A stretch of DNA of 64,000 nt from Metabacillus crassostreae. Its GTDB lineage: Bacteria; Bacillota; Bacilli; Bacillales; Bacillaceae. This document shows, in pieces, positions 39,758 to 49,117 of this stretch (within the stretch, counting starts at the first letter, position 1; every line of letters begins with the position of its first letter). A program made the translations under genes and the position numbers. A model generated the notes under the pieces. The model saw nothing but the letters and a program-made list of their open reading frames with translations. It did no database searches and was not told the origin of the DNA. The stretch spans positions 62,001-126,000 of the forward strand of contig NZ_JAFBDU010000003.1 of assembly GCF_016908395.1 (NCBI RefSeq). Direction: 5' to 3'.

Positions 39758-40779
39758 CAGCTATCAGCTCCTCTATCTGTTCTTTCAAATACAACTCCAT
39801 GAGCAATAGTAGGAATTGTTTCTTTCTGCTGTATCATTGTTGGACTTAGAAGAGCACCTGTTGCAACAACTAACACTCTTGTAAGATTACCGCTTTTTAG
39901 CTCATTAAAGATATGAGAGTAAGTGACAACAGCCGAACATGCACAGCCACTTCCTCCAGCAAATACCTTTTGATCTGGTCGGTAAATCATTAATCCACAA
40001 TCATTATGTTTGTTATGAACATCGTATCCTTCTTGCTTCAATAATTCCTTAACAATCGGACTACCAACACCTGACAAATCTCCTGTTATGATCATGTCAT
40101 AATCATCTGGAGTCCGATTTAAATCCTTAAAATGCTGTGTGATCGTATCAGCTGCAGCAGGAGCCATTGCAGAACCCATATCAAATGGATCTGAAATACC
40201 TAAATCTGCTACTTGACCTATTGTTGCAGATGTAATTTTTATATTACTTACTTCTTTGTTAATAAGAACCGCACCTGAACCGGAAACTGTAAAGGTTGCT
40301 GTATCTGGCTTTTGACCTCCATATTCAGTAGGAAAACGAAACTGTCTTTCAGCTGTAGCATTATGGCTACTTGTTGATGCTAATACAGTATTTGCAAATC
40401 CACCGTCTACTAATGCAGATCCAAGGGCAACGGTTTCCATTGAAGTTGAACAAGCACCAAACATGCATAAAAATGGAACTTGTAAGTGTCTTGCAACATA
40501 GTTGGATGTTACATTTTGATTTAAGAGATCTCCTGCAAGAAAAAGGTCTATATCATCTGACGTCTTGTTCCCCTTTTTCAAGCATTGCTCAATAGCTTGT
40601 TCCATTAATCTTCTTTCAGCTAATTCCCAACTATCCTCACCACAATGTAATTCTTTATGTTTTATATCAAAAAACTGGCCCAAGGGTCCTTCCGCTTCTT
40701 TTGGTCCAACAGCCGTACCACTAGAATGAACGAACAACGGATTTTCAAATTTCCACGTTTGTTTGCCTGTTAATTTCAT
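39757..40779 (-). CDS. spoVAD: SpoVAD, dipicolinate-binding thiolase-fold protein
   Basis: Protein of 340 residues with the thiolase/ketoacyl synthase fold ([14 protein letters not shown], then [11 protein letters not shown]). It binds dipicolinic acid and is required for its uptake into the forespore. In the spoVA operon between C and EB, 16 bp after spoVAC. Confidence 0.94.
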   Translation of the reverse strand: MKLTGKQTWKFENPLFVHSSGTAVGPKEAEGPLGQFFDIKHKELHCGEDSWELAERRLMEQAIEQCLKKGNKTSDDIDLFLAGDLLNQNVTSNYVARHLQVPFLCMFGACSTSMETVALGSALVDGGFANTVLASTSSHNATAERQFRFPTEYGGQKPDTATFTVSGSGAVLINKEVSNIKITSATIGQVADLGISDPFDMGSAMAPAAADTITQHFKDLNRTPDDYDMIITGDLSGVGSPIVKELLKQEGYDVHNKHNDCGLMIYRPDQKVFAGGSGCACSAVVTYSHIFNELKSGNLTRVLVVATGALLSPTMIQQKETIPTIAHGVVFERTDRGADS

Positions 40780-40794
40780 GTTGATTCCTCCTTA

Positions 40795-41250
40795 CTAAAA
40801 TGCTAGTCCATATAAATAGCGAATAATTCCTACAACATAAGCTGCTACAACCCCAAATACAATTACACTTCCTGCAAGTTTAAACATATTTGTAGCAACT
40901 CCAAGAACAATCCCTTCACTTCTATGTTCCATTGCTGCACTTGTCATTGAATTAGCAAATCCAGTAATAGGAACCGCTGAACCTGCACCTGCAAATTGAC
41001 CTAATTTATCGTAAATCCCAAATCCGGTCAGTATAGCTGATAGAAGTATTAATGTAGCAGCAGTTGGATTACCAGCATCTTTTTCCGAGAAGTTGAATAC
41101 TTCAATATAAAAGTTTTGTACACCTTGACCGACCATACAAATAAACCCACCAATCAAAAATGCCTTAAGGCAATTCAAGAGATACGGTGGTTTTGGTTGA
41201 AAATCTTTGATTTGATTTTTGTAATCATCCTTCATCTTTGACTTCGCCAT
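40795..41250 (-). CDS. spoVAC: SpoVAC, mechanosensitive channel component
   Basis: Membrane protein of 151 residues with a basic, soluble N-terminus (1-30) and membrane helices carrying GAGSAVPITGFANSM. It forms the channel that passes Ca-dipicolinate during sporulation and germination. Good ribosome-binding site GGGAGG upstream. Confidence 0.94.
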   Translation of the reverse strand: MAKSKMKDDYKNQIKDFQPKPPYLLNCLKAFLIGGFICMVGQGVQNFYIEVFNFSEKDAGNPTAATLILLSAILTGFGIYDKLGQFAGAGSAVPITGFANSMTSAAMEHRSEGIVLGVATNMFKLAGSVIVFGVVAAYVVGIIRYLYGLAF

Positions 41251-41263
41251 TTGATTACCTCCC

Positions 41264-41695
41264 TTACTGATTTACAAAATAAATCCAATGGAATAAAGAT
41301 CCAGATATTTTCCCGAGCACAATAGCCATTAGTAATATGACGATTTTTTCACCGAACCCTATACGTTTAGCTAGGATCGGAAAAACATTCAATACTTCTG
41401 TAAGTGCTGCAGCCAGCATTCCAATAAAAACACCACATAATAGTCCAATTGGAATAAGCCATAAATCTGATTGGAAAAGCTCTGTGTTTCTTAAACTCAT
41501 CCAACCTACGATAACTGCACCTAAAATGATTGCCCATTCATACACGTGGATAAAACGATATGTTTTTGTCAGTTGAGTGAGCCTTGGGATAATCCCTAAC
41601 ACAGCTAAAAATGCAACAAATCCAGAACCTACAACAAGTCCCCCTGATAGGCCGACAATCATTAAAATAATGCTACTTAAGATCGTCATCAACAC
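41264..41695 (-). CDS. spoVAB: SpoVAB membrane protein
   Basis: Hydrophobic protein of 143 residues with at least four membrane helices and the family block GSGFVAFLAVLGIIPRLTQ. Required with the other SpoVA proteins for dipicolinate accumulation. I take the GTG at 41695 (AAGGAG 10 nt upstream); an ATG at 41689 gives the shorter family-like N-terminus. It overlaps spoVAA by 23 nt. Confidence 0.9.
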   Translation of the reverse strand: MLMTILSSIILMIVGLSGGLVVGSGFVAFLAVLGIIPRLTQLTKTYRFIHVYEWAIILGAVIVGWMSLRNTELFQSDLWLIPIGLLCGVFIGMLAAALTEVLNVFPILAKRIGFGEKIVILLMAIVLGKISGSLFHWIYFVNQ

Positions 41696-42302
41696 TATTT
41701 AAATTCTCCTTGTTTTCATTCATTGCAACATATTGATCTAAATCTAACTGATAATTAAAGATTTCAACTTCTAAGGGACTTGGTTCTTCGTTGATACGCT
41801 TTTTGAATAAATGATTAAAAAATAAAACCATACCTAATCCCAAGCCTATAGAGTATGGAATTTGCAAAATTAGTGGTTGATCATTTTTCTTACCCGTGAC
41901 AATTTTATAAATACGTTGATGAACTTCCTGCATGCTTACATCTTCATGAAAATTCATGATTGCAAGACCAGCTCCAATAAAGAGTAAAAGCCATACCGCT
42001 CCAAATAACAGTGGTGAAACCTTCTTTTTTTCATATAAAATTTCTACGATTGTTTGAGTTGACCCAATTATTTGAACATCTAGTTGGTGGTCAAACTTAT
42101 GTATTGCTTTAAGTACATGCATCACATCTATTACCACCATATTTTTATCATTCGGATGAATTTGGTGTAACTTAATTTCTCTAAGCTTTTCGGTCAACTC
42201 CTTTTCACCGACAATAAGAGCAATCTTGTCAATTGAAATAACATCGTTAGGATGTACTTGAATGCGATGACGAAGTCTTAAATAAACCGTCTTTTCCACC
42301 AA
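41673..42302 (-). CDS. spoVAA: SpoVAA
   Basis: Protein of 209 residues with an N-terminal soluble domain and one or two central membrane helices (about 100-120, 145-163) and an acidic tail. First gene of the spoVA operon, needed for dipicolinate uptake. The start is TTG 42302 after AGGAAGTGA; a GTG one codon later is an alternative. Preceded by a sigma-G-type promoter. Confidence 0.9.
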   Translation of the reverse strand: MVEKTVYLRLRHRIQVHPNDVISIDKIALIVGEKELTEKLREIKLHQIHPNDKNMVVIDVMHVLKAIHKFDHQLDVQIIGSTQTIVEILYEKKKVSPLLFGAVWLLLFIGAGLAIMNFHEDVSMQEVHQRIYKIVTGKKNDQPLILQIPYSIGLGLGMVLFFNHLFKKRINEEPSPLEVEIFNYQLDLDQYVAMNENKENLNSVDDDLK

Positions 42303-42379
42303 GAATCACTTCCTATCGATTAAATTAGAAGCACAAAAATAACAATATAAAGCAGTCTAAATTAATTTGTTTGTACCTG

Positions 42380-42410
42380 TAGTATGCATTGGCTTAATTT
42401 CAATCATACA
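42380..42410 (-). promoter_or_regulatory. Sigma-G promoter of the spoVA operon
   Basis: Minus-strand TGTATG (42410-42405), an 18-bp spacer and CATACTA (42386-42380) match the sigma-G consensus closely, about 80 bp upstream of spoVAA. spoVA is transcribed by sigma-G in the forespore of B. subtilis. Confidence 0.75.
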
Positions 42411-42456
42411 AAGCTTTAAGTAAGTCCATTAATTACCATTGATCTAGAAGCAAAAA

Positions 42457-42502
42457 AGAGGCTAACTTACAAGTGTATGATACACATTGTAAGTTAGCCT
42501 CT
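42457..42502 (-). terminator. Terminator after sigF
   Basis: AGAGGCTAACTTACAA with its perfect complement, a 16-bp stem, followed by TTTTTT on the minus strand. It isolates the spoIIA operon from spoVA. Confidence 0.92.
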
Positions 42503-42510
42503 CTTTGGTT

Positions 42511-43269
42511 TTATTGATTCATTCTATCTTTCATTTGCTGCAAAATCTTTTTCTCGAGTCTTGATACTTGAACTTGAGAAATTCCTAAACGATCTGCAAC
42601 CTCAGATTGAGTCTGATCTTTATAATATCTGAGAAAAACGATAAGCCTTTCTCGTTCATCTAAATCACGGATTGCATCCTTTAATACGATTTTATCAAAC
42701 CACTTTGTTTCTGTATTATCTGCAATTTGATCTAATAATGTAATAGGATCTCCGTCATTTTCATATACTGTTTCATGAATAGATGATGGAGCTCTAATCG
42801 CTTCTTGTGCGAGAACAACTTCCTCTGGGGAAATTTCTAAGTAATTTGCAATTTCTGCAACTGTTGGTACTTTCCCCATTGTTTTTGATAACTCATCTCT
42901 TGCACGACGAATTTTATTACCTAACTCTTTTAATGATCTACTTACTTTCACTGTGCCATCATCACGAATAAACCTTTGAATTTCCCCAATTATCATTGGT
43001 ACTGCATAAGTTGAAAATCTTACATCATAAGATAAATCAAATTTATCTACAGATTTTAACAAACCAATACTTCCAATTTGGAACAAGTCATCCGGTTCGT
43101 AGCCGCGGTTCAAGAAACGCTGAACAACAGACCAAACTAGTCTCATATTTCTTTGGATAATTAAATCACGAGCATCTTGGTCCCCTTCTTGACTACGACG
43201 AATCAATTCCTTGACTTCATGATCTTTTAACTGCGTATTTGTCTGATCGTTCTTGACCTCCACATCCAT
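42511..43269 (-). CDS. sigF: SigF, forespore sigma factor
   Basis: Sigma-F of 252 residues with region 2 (GYEPDDLFQIGSIGL, FSTYAVPMIIGEIQRF), region 3 and region 4 (SEVADRLGISQVQVSRLEKK). First compartment-specific sigma factor of the forespore, held inactive by SpoIIAB. Separated from spoIIAB by 13 bp. Confidence 0.96.
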   Translation of the reverse strand: MDVEVKNDQTNTQLKDHEVKELIRRSQEGDQDARDLIIQRNMRLVWSVVQRFLNRGYEPDDLFQIGSIGLLKSVDKFDLSYDVRFSTYAVPMIIGEIQRFIRDDGTVKVSRSLKELGNKIRRARDELSKTMGKVPTVAEIANYLEISPEEVVLAQEAIRAPSSIHETVYENDGDPITLLDQIADNTETKWFDKIVLKDAIRDLDERERLIVFLRYYKDQTQSEVADRLGISQVQVSRLEKKILQQMKDRMNQ

Positions 43270-43282
43270 AGCAAGTCTCCCT

Positions 43283-43723
43283 TTAATTGCATAAAGCTTT
43301 ACTTTTAGATAAGTGTTTAGTTAACTTAACTGTTGTACCGCTTGTAGCCGTTGAGTCTACTGTAATTTCATCCATAAAGTTTTCCATAATTGTAAAGCCC
43401 ATTCCTGATCTTTCGAGCTCTGGTTTTGTCGTATATAGAGGCTGTCTAGCTTCCTCTATATCAAATATACCAATGCCTTCATCCCGAATTGTCATATGGA
43501 TCACTTCATTCTCTAGTGTGACCGAAATATAAACAATGCCATTGGGATCATTTTCATATCCGTGAATAATTGCATTAGTAACAGCTTCAGATACGACTGT
43601 TTTTATTTCAGTTAATTCATCCATTGTTGGATCTAATTGTGCAATAAAAGATGCAACAGTAACCCTAGCAAAGGATTCATTTTGACTTAATGCAGAAAAT
43701 TGTAGGTTCATTTCATTTCTCAT
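43283..43723 (-). CDS. spoIIAB: SpoIIAB, anti-sigma-F factor and serine kinase
   Basis: GHKL-fold kinase of 146 residues ([30 protein letters not shown]). It binds sigma-F and phosphorylates SpoIIAA. The start overlaps the spoIIAA stop by 4 nt. Confidence 0.96.
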   Translation of the reverse strand: MRNEMNLQFSALSQNESFARVTVASFIAQLDPTMDELTEIKTVVSEAVTNAIIHGYENDPNGIVYISVTLENEVIHMTIRDEGIGIFDIEEARQPLYTTKPELERSGMGFTIMENFMDEITVDSTATSGTTVKLTKHLSKSKALCN

Positions 43724-44073
43724 GATGCCACCCCCAATGTCTGGAGTGCTTTCATTTCGTTTTCTTCTAAACGAATGATTTTAAATAAACCTGACATATC
43801 AAATAAACGTTTAACAGCTGGTGAAATAGCACAAACGACCATTTCCCCACCCATTGCTTTAATTTGTTTATATCTACCTAGAATTACGCCCAAACCAGAA
43901 CTATCCATGAACGCTAAATTTTCTAGATTTAATACAATATGCTTGGATTGATTTGCAGCTAACACTTCCGTAACCTTCGTACGTAGTTCTTCAGCCGCAT
44001 GATGATCAAGCTCACCTGAGAGTCGGATACATAATACAGATTTTTTTACATCAAGTTCAATTGCAAGACTCAA
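43720..44073 (-). CDS. spoIIAA: SpoIIAA, anti-anti-sigma-F factor
   Basis: STAS-domain protein of 117 residues with the phosphorylated serine in MDSSGLG (S58, the same position as in B. subtilis). Dephosphorylation by SpoIIE lets it displace SpoIIAB from sigma-F. The TTG start at 44073 (GGAGG upstream) gives MSLAIEL, in line with the B. subtilis MSLGIDM start. Confidence 0.95.
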   Translation of the reverse strand: MSLAIELDVKKSVLCIRLSGELDHHAAEELRTKVTEVLAANQSKHIVLNLENLAFMDSSGLGVILGRYKQIKAMGGEMVVCAISPAVKRLFDMSGLFKIIRLEENEMKALQTLGVAS

Positions 44074-44107
44074 GGTTTTACCCCTCCTTAATTTCTGGAT
44101 AAAGAGT

Positions 44108-44134
44108 CTTTCTTGATTGAACTTTTAATTTCCT
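44108..44134 (-). promoter_or_regulatory. Candidate sigma-H promoter of the spoIIA operon
   Basis: Minus-strand AGGAAATT (44134-44127), a 14-bp spacer and GAAAG (44112-44108) resemble the sigma-H pattern (AGGAnnT, GAAT). spoIIA is a sigma-H/Spo0A promoter in B. subtilis. The -10 is imperfect. Confidence 0.45.
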
Positions 44135-44158
44135 GCATGATGACAAAACTAGTGTAAA

Positions 44159-44165
44159 TTCGTCA
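44159..44165 (-). promoter_or_regulatory. Candidate Spo0A box upstream of spoIIAA
   Basis: TGACGAA on the minus strand fits the 0A-box core TGNCGAA and lies 24 bp upstream of the candidate -35. A single short motif, so weak alone. Confidence 0.35.
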
Positions 44166-44168
44166 ACA

Positions 44169-45335
44169 TTAGCTAGACTTTGTGAAGCTTCCCATGACAC
44201 GTTTAAATAATTGCCACCAGCTAGCTTCTTCTACATCTTTTTCAGCAACAATCTTACTTTCTGCAATGACCTTGTCTTCTTTAACTAATTGAAGAGAACC
44301 TAATTCGTCTCCTTTTTTCACAGGAGCCTGTATATCCTCTTTTAATACAATCTCTTGCTTTACATCATCAACCTTTTCACCTTTTTTCGTTAAAACTGAA
44401 ATTGGTTCTGATGTCATGAGGTTTACTTCTTTTTCACTACCTTTACTCACCTTTGTCTTTGTTAATACTTCATCCTTTTTAAATAGAGGGTGAGTTTGAT
44501 ATTGACTAAAAGCATAATCTAACATTTTCGTGACCTGTGCATTTCGATCCTTCGGAGATTCTGCACCAAACACAACTGCAATAACACGCATATTATCTTT
44601 TTTAGCCGTAGCAGTTAAACAATATTTTGCTTCATTCGTAAATCCAGTTTTCACTCCGTCTACACCAGGGTAAAATTTAACTAATCGATTTGTATTCACT
44701 AGCCAGAATTTTTCCTCTGTACCTTCTCTTAAGTAATCTTCATATTTACCTGTGAAGTTTGTAATTTCTTCATACTTTAATAATTCTTTTGCCATTAATG
44801 CCATATCATGGGCAGAGCTATAGTGATCTGACTCTGGTAGCCCTGTCGGATTTTTGAATTGAGTATTTTTTAACCCCAATTCCTCAACCTTTTTATTCAT
44901 CATGTTGACAAACTCTTCAGCAGATCCTGCGATTTTTTCAGCCATAGCAACAGATGCATCATTACCAGATCCAATTGCAATTCCTTTGAGCATTTCCTCA
45001 ACTGTCATCTCTTCGCCAGGCTCTAAAAATATCTGCGATCCGCCCATTGAAGCAGCATATTCACTTGTTCTAACTTTTTCATCCCACTTGATTTGATTTT
45101 TATCTAGTGCCTCCATAATAAGCAGCATTGTCATTATCTTTGTCATACTTGCTGGAGGAAGCTTTTCATCACTATTTTTATCGTACAAGATCGTACCTGT
45201 ATCTCGTTCAATTAAAACAGCAGACTTTGCTTTATCTGCAAGCTCAACAGTTTTTGTATCTTCTTTGGCTAAAGCCATTGGTGTAACAGAGACAAGCATT
45301 GCTATAAGTGTTAAACACGAAATTATTCGTTTCAT
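44169..45335 (-). CDS. dacF: DacF, sporulation D-alanyl-D-alanine carboxypeptidase
   Basis: Serine carboxypeptidase of 388 residues: a signal peptide (1-23, cut after ALA), SMTK, SGND, KTG (GVKTGFT) and a C-terminal beta domain ending in an amphipathic helix. It trims forespore peptidoglycan. I start at ATG 45335 with GGAGGG 8 nt upstream. It precedes spoIIAA with a 95-bp gap holding the spoIIA promoter; in B. subtilis read-through from dacF adds to spoIIA expression. Confidence 0.94.
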   Translation of the reverse strand: MKRIISCLTLIAMLVSVTPMALAKEDTKTVELADKAKSAVLIERDTGTILYDKNSDEKLPPASMTKIMTMLLIMEALDKNQIKWDEKVRTSEYAASMGGSQIFLEPGEEMTVEEMLKGIAIGSGNDASVAMAEKIAGSAEEFVNMMNKKVEELGLKNTQFKNPTGLPESDHYSSAHDMALMAKELLKYEEITNFTGKYEDYLREGTEEKFWLVNTNRLVKFYPGVDGVKTGFTNEAKYCLTATAKKDNMRVIAVVFGAESPKDRNAQVTKMLDYAFSQYQTHPLFKKDEVLTKTKVSKGSEKEVNLMTSEPISVLTKKGEKVDDVKQEIVLKEDIQAPVKKGDELGSLQLVKEDKVIAESKIVAEKDVEEASWWQLFKRVMGSFTKSS

Positions 45336-45410
45336 TTCATAAGCCCTCCATTCTTTATACATCCCATTTTTTCCAGAAGGAGGGAAAATATACTATGCTT
45401 GGAAAGATTT

Positions 45411-46385
45411 TTATATATTTCGTTTTAATAAATTGTAAGAAGTAGATTTACCATGACCAATTTGAGGTAATTTCATTGAGGTTAATATTTTATAAGTTGT
45501 GGAGGGTGAGGTAATTTGTAGAAAATCTCTAGTTTGTTTATTCGTTATAGTAGTACCGAATAATAATTTATAATCATTAAGTGCATCTAAATGGGCAGTT
45601 TTAGAGGAAAAGGAGCATACACTACAATACCATGTCCCTCTTTTTCTTTGTAATGGATAACAATCACACTTTGTGCAAAACACTCCTTTACATATTTCAT
45701 TTGGATCTAGTTCAAACATATGAATAACATCATATTCAGAGTGTGTATGATCCTTCAGCAAACTCTTGGCTAATTTACGTAGATCCTTCATCGTAAAAAT
45801 TGGAGCTTTATACTTTTGTTTATAATACTCAACCTTAGTTATAAGCTCACTACTTCTCATAATGGTATCTAAGTATTTCCTACAATTATTTTGATTTTGT
45901 AATAGTGCTGAATTGTTCGTCATAACTACATGTGCTTCAATTGGTATATTTGCGATTTTATTTTTTTTCAAATATCTTATTAATTGGTATTTTTGATGAT
46001 TAACTTGAAGGACAGGGTCAGGAAATACTTCTTCAACATCATTGATTTGTCTAATTAGCTGATGAAACGTTTCATCAAATGTAATTTTCCCAGAAATGTT
46101 TTTAACTTCTAAAATCAAAATAAAGTACTGAGATAAAATTAGTATATCTATTTGGAAGTAATTTCTGTTGTCTAGTGTTAATCGTAAATCGTGTAATATC
46201 ATATATTCTTCTTCAGGAAGAAAACTCAAATAATATAAAAGAGATTTTTCACCTTTATATCCTGCTATATTTTTAGCTAATTCTTTCTCAATTTCTTTCA
46301 TCTTCACATGGGTTGGGAATAGACGTTTCTTTAGTACTTCAAGCTTTTGTATCTTTATCGGTTCCTCTAGTGGTTTTATGATCAA
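45411..46385 (-). CDS. NERD-domain protein with C-terminal zinc ribbon
   Basis: Protein of 324 residues. A nuclease-related NERD domain covers about 40-150 (GEKSLLYYLSFL, QIDILILSQYFILILEVKN, with the D-(x)n-ExK pattern of the nuclease core). A zinc ribbon follows at about 240-262 (CTKCDCYPL, CSVCSF) and then a short helix-turn-helix-like tail. The NERD fold suggests DNA processing, but no function is known. TTG start 46385 with GGAG 9 nt upstream. It lies between dacF and pdp, a position without such a gene in B. subtilis, and downstream of a tandem repeat. Confidence 0.8.
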   Translation of the reverse strand: MIIKPLEEPIKIQKLEVLKKRLFPTHVKMKEIEKELAKNIAGYKGEKSLLYYLSFLPEEEYMILHDLRLTLDNRNYFQIDILILSQYFILILEVKNISGKITFDETFHQLIRQINDVEEVFPDPVLQVNHQKYQLIRYLKKNKIANIPIEAHVVMTNNSALLQNQNNCRKYLDTIMRSSELITKVEYYKQKYKAPIFTMKDLRKLAKSLLKDHTHSEYDVIHMFELDPNEICKGVFCTKCDCYPLQRKRGTWYCSVCSFSSKTAHLDALNDYKLLFGTTITNKQTRDFLQITSPSTTYKILTSMKLPQIGHGKSTSYNLLKRNI

Positions 46386-46660
46386 GTATTTTCTCTCCTC
46401 TATTATTTAGTCTAGATAGTTTTCTCCCATATTTAGTGCTATTCCTTTTTTGGCACTTTGTAAAGCTAACTGTAAAACTTTAATGTAAAGAGCGTAAAAT
46501 GAGTTTCTTCTAAGTATAATTTTTAATTATGTGGTGTTATCCAAGTTAAGATAGCTTCGAAATATCTATTTTACATTTCTTTAATATATCTTTAGTTTGC
46601 ACATCGATGTTCATGATTTTCTGCAGTCATTAAATGCATTATATCGATCATCAAACACAA

Positions 46661-46800
46661 TTTCTCGGCTATCCTCCTGCACTTGTCGATTATCTTTTCA
46701 CTTTTGCACGCCAACCATATTTTTCTCGACCACCCTCCTTCACTTGTCGATCATCTTTGCACTTTTGCACGCCAACCGCTTTTTCCCGACCACCACCTCT
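46661..46800. repeat. 60-bp tandem repeat (two units and part of a third)
   Basis: Units begin at 46661 (TTTCTCGG), 46722 (TTTCTCGAC) and 46782 (TTTCCCGAC), giving a period of 60-61 bp. On the minus strand each unit itself contains two related blocks of the form AAGTG(C/A)A...TCGA(C/G)A, so the structure is hierarchical. Overlapping frames on the + strand encode only translated repeat. It is richer in GC than its surroundings. Confidence 0.85.
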
Positions 46801-46911
46801 CAACTTAAGCCGTTACAAGATGCTAGTCATGTCCACGTCCAACCAAACTAGATTTCAACCTTTCTAGATCGGCCGTCCCTTTTGCACAAGCCCTCACACA
46901 TAAAACATCTA

Positions 46912-46943
46912 AAAAAACCACAGTCCAAAGACTGTGGTTTTTT
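46912..46943 (-). terminator. Terminator after pdp
   Basis: AAAAAACCACAGTC / GACTGTGGTTTTTT perfect 14-bp stem with a 4-nt loop. Confidence 0.92.
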
Positions 46944-46954
46944 CAAGCTATACA

Positions 46955-48256
46955 TTATTCAACTGTAGCGTAAATTAATGTAGGTTCTTCTACTTCACTA
47001 TTCTTAATAAAAATACTACTATATAGCTTGTTCTTTACGTTTTCTATATCTTCCTGGTTACTATGAATTGTAACTAATGACTCACCTTTATTTACTTTAT
47101 CACCAATTTTTTTATTTAAAACTAATCCGACAGCTAAATCAATGACTGAATCTTTTGTTGCACGACCTGCTCCTAATAGCATGGCAGCTGTTCCAACAGA
47201 GTCCGCAATAATTTCTGATACATAGCCATCTTCTTTTGCTTCTAGTTCAAATTGATATTTTGCTTGAGGAAGGGTTTCAGGATGATCAACAACTGAGCCA
47301 TCTCCACCTTGTGCCTCAAGAAAAACTTTCAATGTTTGCAGTGCTTGACCATTTTTTATAACATCCTCTAACATTGAGCGTGCTTCTTCAAGTGAAGCTG
47401 CTTTTTCAGCTAAAAGAACCATATAGCTTCCTAATACTAGACAAAGCTCTTCTAAATCTTTTGGCCCTTTGCCACTTAATGTATCAATTGCTTCTTTTAC
47501 CTCAAGAGCATTACCAATGGCATATCCTAATGGTTGACTCATATCTGAGATAACAGCCATTGTTCTTCGACCAACAAGATTACCGATATCTACCATGGCT
47601 TTAGCTAGTTTCTTTGATTCGTCTAAATCCTTCATAAAGGCACCAGCACCTGTTTTTACATCTAAAACGATTGCATCTGCACCTGCAGCTATCTTTTTAC
47701 TCATAATTGAACTTGCGATAAGCGGAATGCTGTTTACAGTCGCTGTAACATCTCTTAATCCATATAAGCTTTTATCTGCTGGGGTAAGGTTTCCACTTTG
47801 TCCTATTACAGCAATCTTATTTTTATTAACAAGTTCGATAAATTGCTTATTTTCTATTTCAACATGAAAGCCTGGAACAGCTTCTAATTTATCGATTGTT
47901 CCACCTGTATGTCCCAAACCACGGCCTGACATTTTCGCAACTGGTACACCAACTGCAGCTACTAATGGACCCAGCACAAGAGTCGTTGTATCACCTACAC
48001 CACCAGTGCTATGTTTATCAACCTTTATACCTTCAATTTCACTTAAGTCAATTGTATCTCCAGAATGAACCATAGCCATTGTCAATTCAGCGCGCTCTTG
48101 ATCAGCCATTCCTTGAAAATAAATGGCCATTGTTAAAGCACTCATTTGATAATCTGGAATATCACCTTTTGTATATCCATCAACAATAAAATGAATCTCT
48201 TCTTTTGTTAATTCATGACCGTCTCTTTTTTTCTCTATTAAATCAACCATTCTCAT
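46955..48256 (-). CDS. pdp: Pyrimidine-nucleoside phosphorylase
   Basis: Homodimeric phosphorylase of 433 residues splitting uridine, thymidine and deoxyuridine with phosphate. Motifs are the phosphate-site [25 protein letters not shown] and [12 protein letters not shown] start at ATG 48256 (MRMVDLI), matching the B. subtilis N-terminus and its AAGGTGAG site. Third gene of drm-pupG-pdp. Confidence 0.94.
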   Translation of the reverse strand: MRMVDLIEKKRDGHELTKEEIHFIVDGYTKGDIPDYQMSALTMAIYFQGMADQERAELTMAMVHSGDTIDLSEIEGIKVDKHSTGGVGDTTTLVLGPLVAAVGVPVAKMSGRGLGHTGGTIDKLEAVPGFHVEIENKQFIELVNKNKIAVIGQSGNLTPADKSLYGLRDVTATVNSIPLIASSIMSKKIAAGADAIVLDVKTGAGAFMKDLDESKKLAKAMVDIGNLVGRRTMAVISDMSQPLGYAIGNALEVKEAIDTLSGKGPKDLEELCLVLGSYMVLLAEKAASLEEARSMLEDVIKNGQALQTLKVFLEAQGGDGSVVDHPETLPQAKYQFELEAKEDGYVSEIIADSVGTAAMLLGAGRATKDSVIDLAVGLVLNKKIGDKVNKGESLVTIHSNQEDIENVKNKLYSSIFIKNSEVEEPTLIYATVE

Positions 48257-48277
48257 CGTGTATCTCACCTTTTTTCT

Positions 48278-49105
48278 TTATTTTGACGAATGTAAGTTCT
48301 CAACAATATTTTTAACTAAATTCAAGAAGTTTGTTTTTACCTTTTCAGTTGTTTCGATTACTTCATCATGTGACAATGGTTGGTCTAGAATTCCTGCAGC
48401 CATATTTGAGATACAAGAAATCCCTAATACTCCTAAACCAGCATGCTTGGCAACAATAACTTCAGGAACTGTTGACATACCTACCGCATCTCCGCCCATT
48501 ACTCGAAGCATACGTATTTCAGACGGTGTTTCATATGATGGACCTGTGTTACCAACATAAACACCTTCTTGAAGCTTTATATTCAACTTTGATGCAACAT
48601 CCTTCGCTAATTGTCTAAACTTTTTATCGTAGCTTTCAGACATATCAGGAAAACGGACGCCAATTTCTGAATCATTAGGACCAATTAACGGATTAGTTCC
48701 CATATTATTTATATGATCAGTAATTAACATTAAATCGCCAGCTTCAAATGACTCGTTAATTCCACCTGCAGCATTTGTTACAATCAATGTTTCAACACCA
48801 ATTTCTTTCATAACACGAACAGGCGCTGTTACTTTATCCATGCTATATCCTTCATAAAAATGAAAACGCCCTTGCATAGCAACAACTTGTGCTCCTTTTA
48901 ATGTTCCAAAAACAAGCTGACCTGCATGACCCTCAACTGTTGAAACAGGAAAATTAGGTATTTCACTATATGGTATTTTCACAGGATTTTCAATTTCTTC
49001 AGCTAAAACTCCAAGACCTGATCCTAGTATTAAACCGATCTTTGGAATTTCTTGATATTTTTCTTTTAGATAATGAGCTGCTTCTTTAATTTTTTCGTAA
49101 TTCAT
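48278..49105 (-). CDS. pupG: Purine nucleoside phosphorylase (PupG)
   Basis: Trimeric-type purine nucleoside phosphorylase of 275 residues with GLILGSGLG, the phosphate loop GRFHFYEGY and VTNAAGGIN. It converts guanosine or inosine and deoxy forms to base and (deoxy)ribose-1-phosphate. It lies 12 bp after drm and 21 bp before pdp. Confidence 0.94.
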   Translation of the reverse strand: MNYEKIKEAAHYLKEKYQEIPKIGLILGSGLGVLAEEIENPVKIPYSEIPNFPVSTVEGHAGQLVFGTLKGAQVVAMQGRFHFYEGYSMDKVTAPVRVMKEIGVETLIVTNAAGGINESFEAGDLMLITDHINNMGTNPLIGPNDSEIGVRFPDMSESYDKKFRQLAKDVASKLNIKLQEGVYVGNTGPSYETPSEIRMLRVMGGDAVGMSTVPEVIVAKHAGLGVLGISCISNMAAGILDQPLSHDEVIETTEKVKTNFLNLVKNIVENLHSSK

Positions 49106-49117
49106 TATGTAATCCTC

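Larger units (their letters stand above)
46386..46954. other. Intergenic region between pdp and the NERD gene
   Basis: About 570 bp: NERD promoter side (46386-46600, AT-rich), the tandem repeat (46661-46800) and the pdp terminator (46912-46943). No gene supported. Confidence 0.65.

Noticed and set aside
46661-46800. CRISPR array
   Set aside because: Units are direct 60-bp copies with no separate conserved repeat and variable spacer, and no cas gene is in the window.
46597-46867. Two overlapping + strand reading frames across the tandem repeat
   Set aside because: They owe their length to the repeat, overlap in different frames, lack ribosome-binding sites and read as repeat translation.
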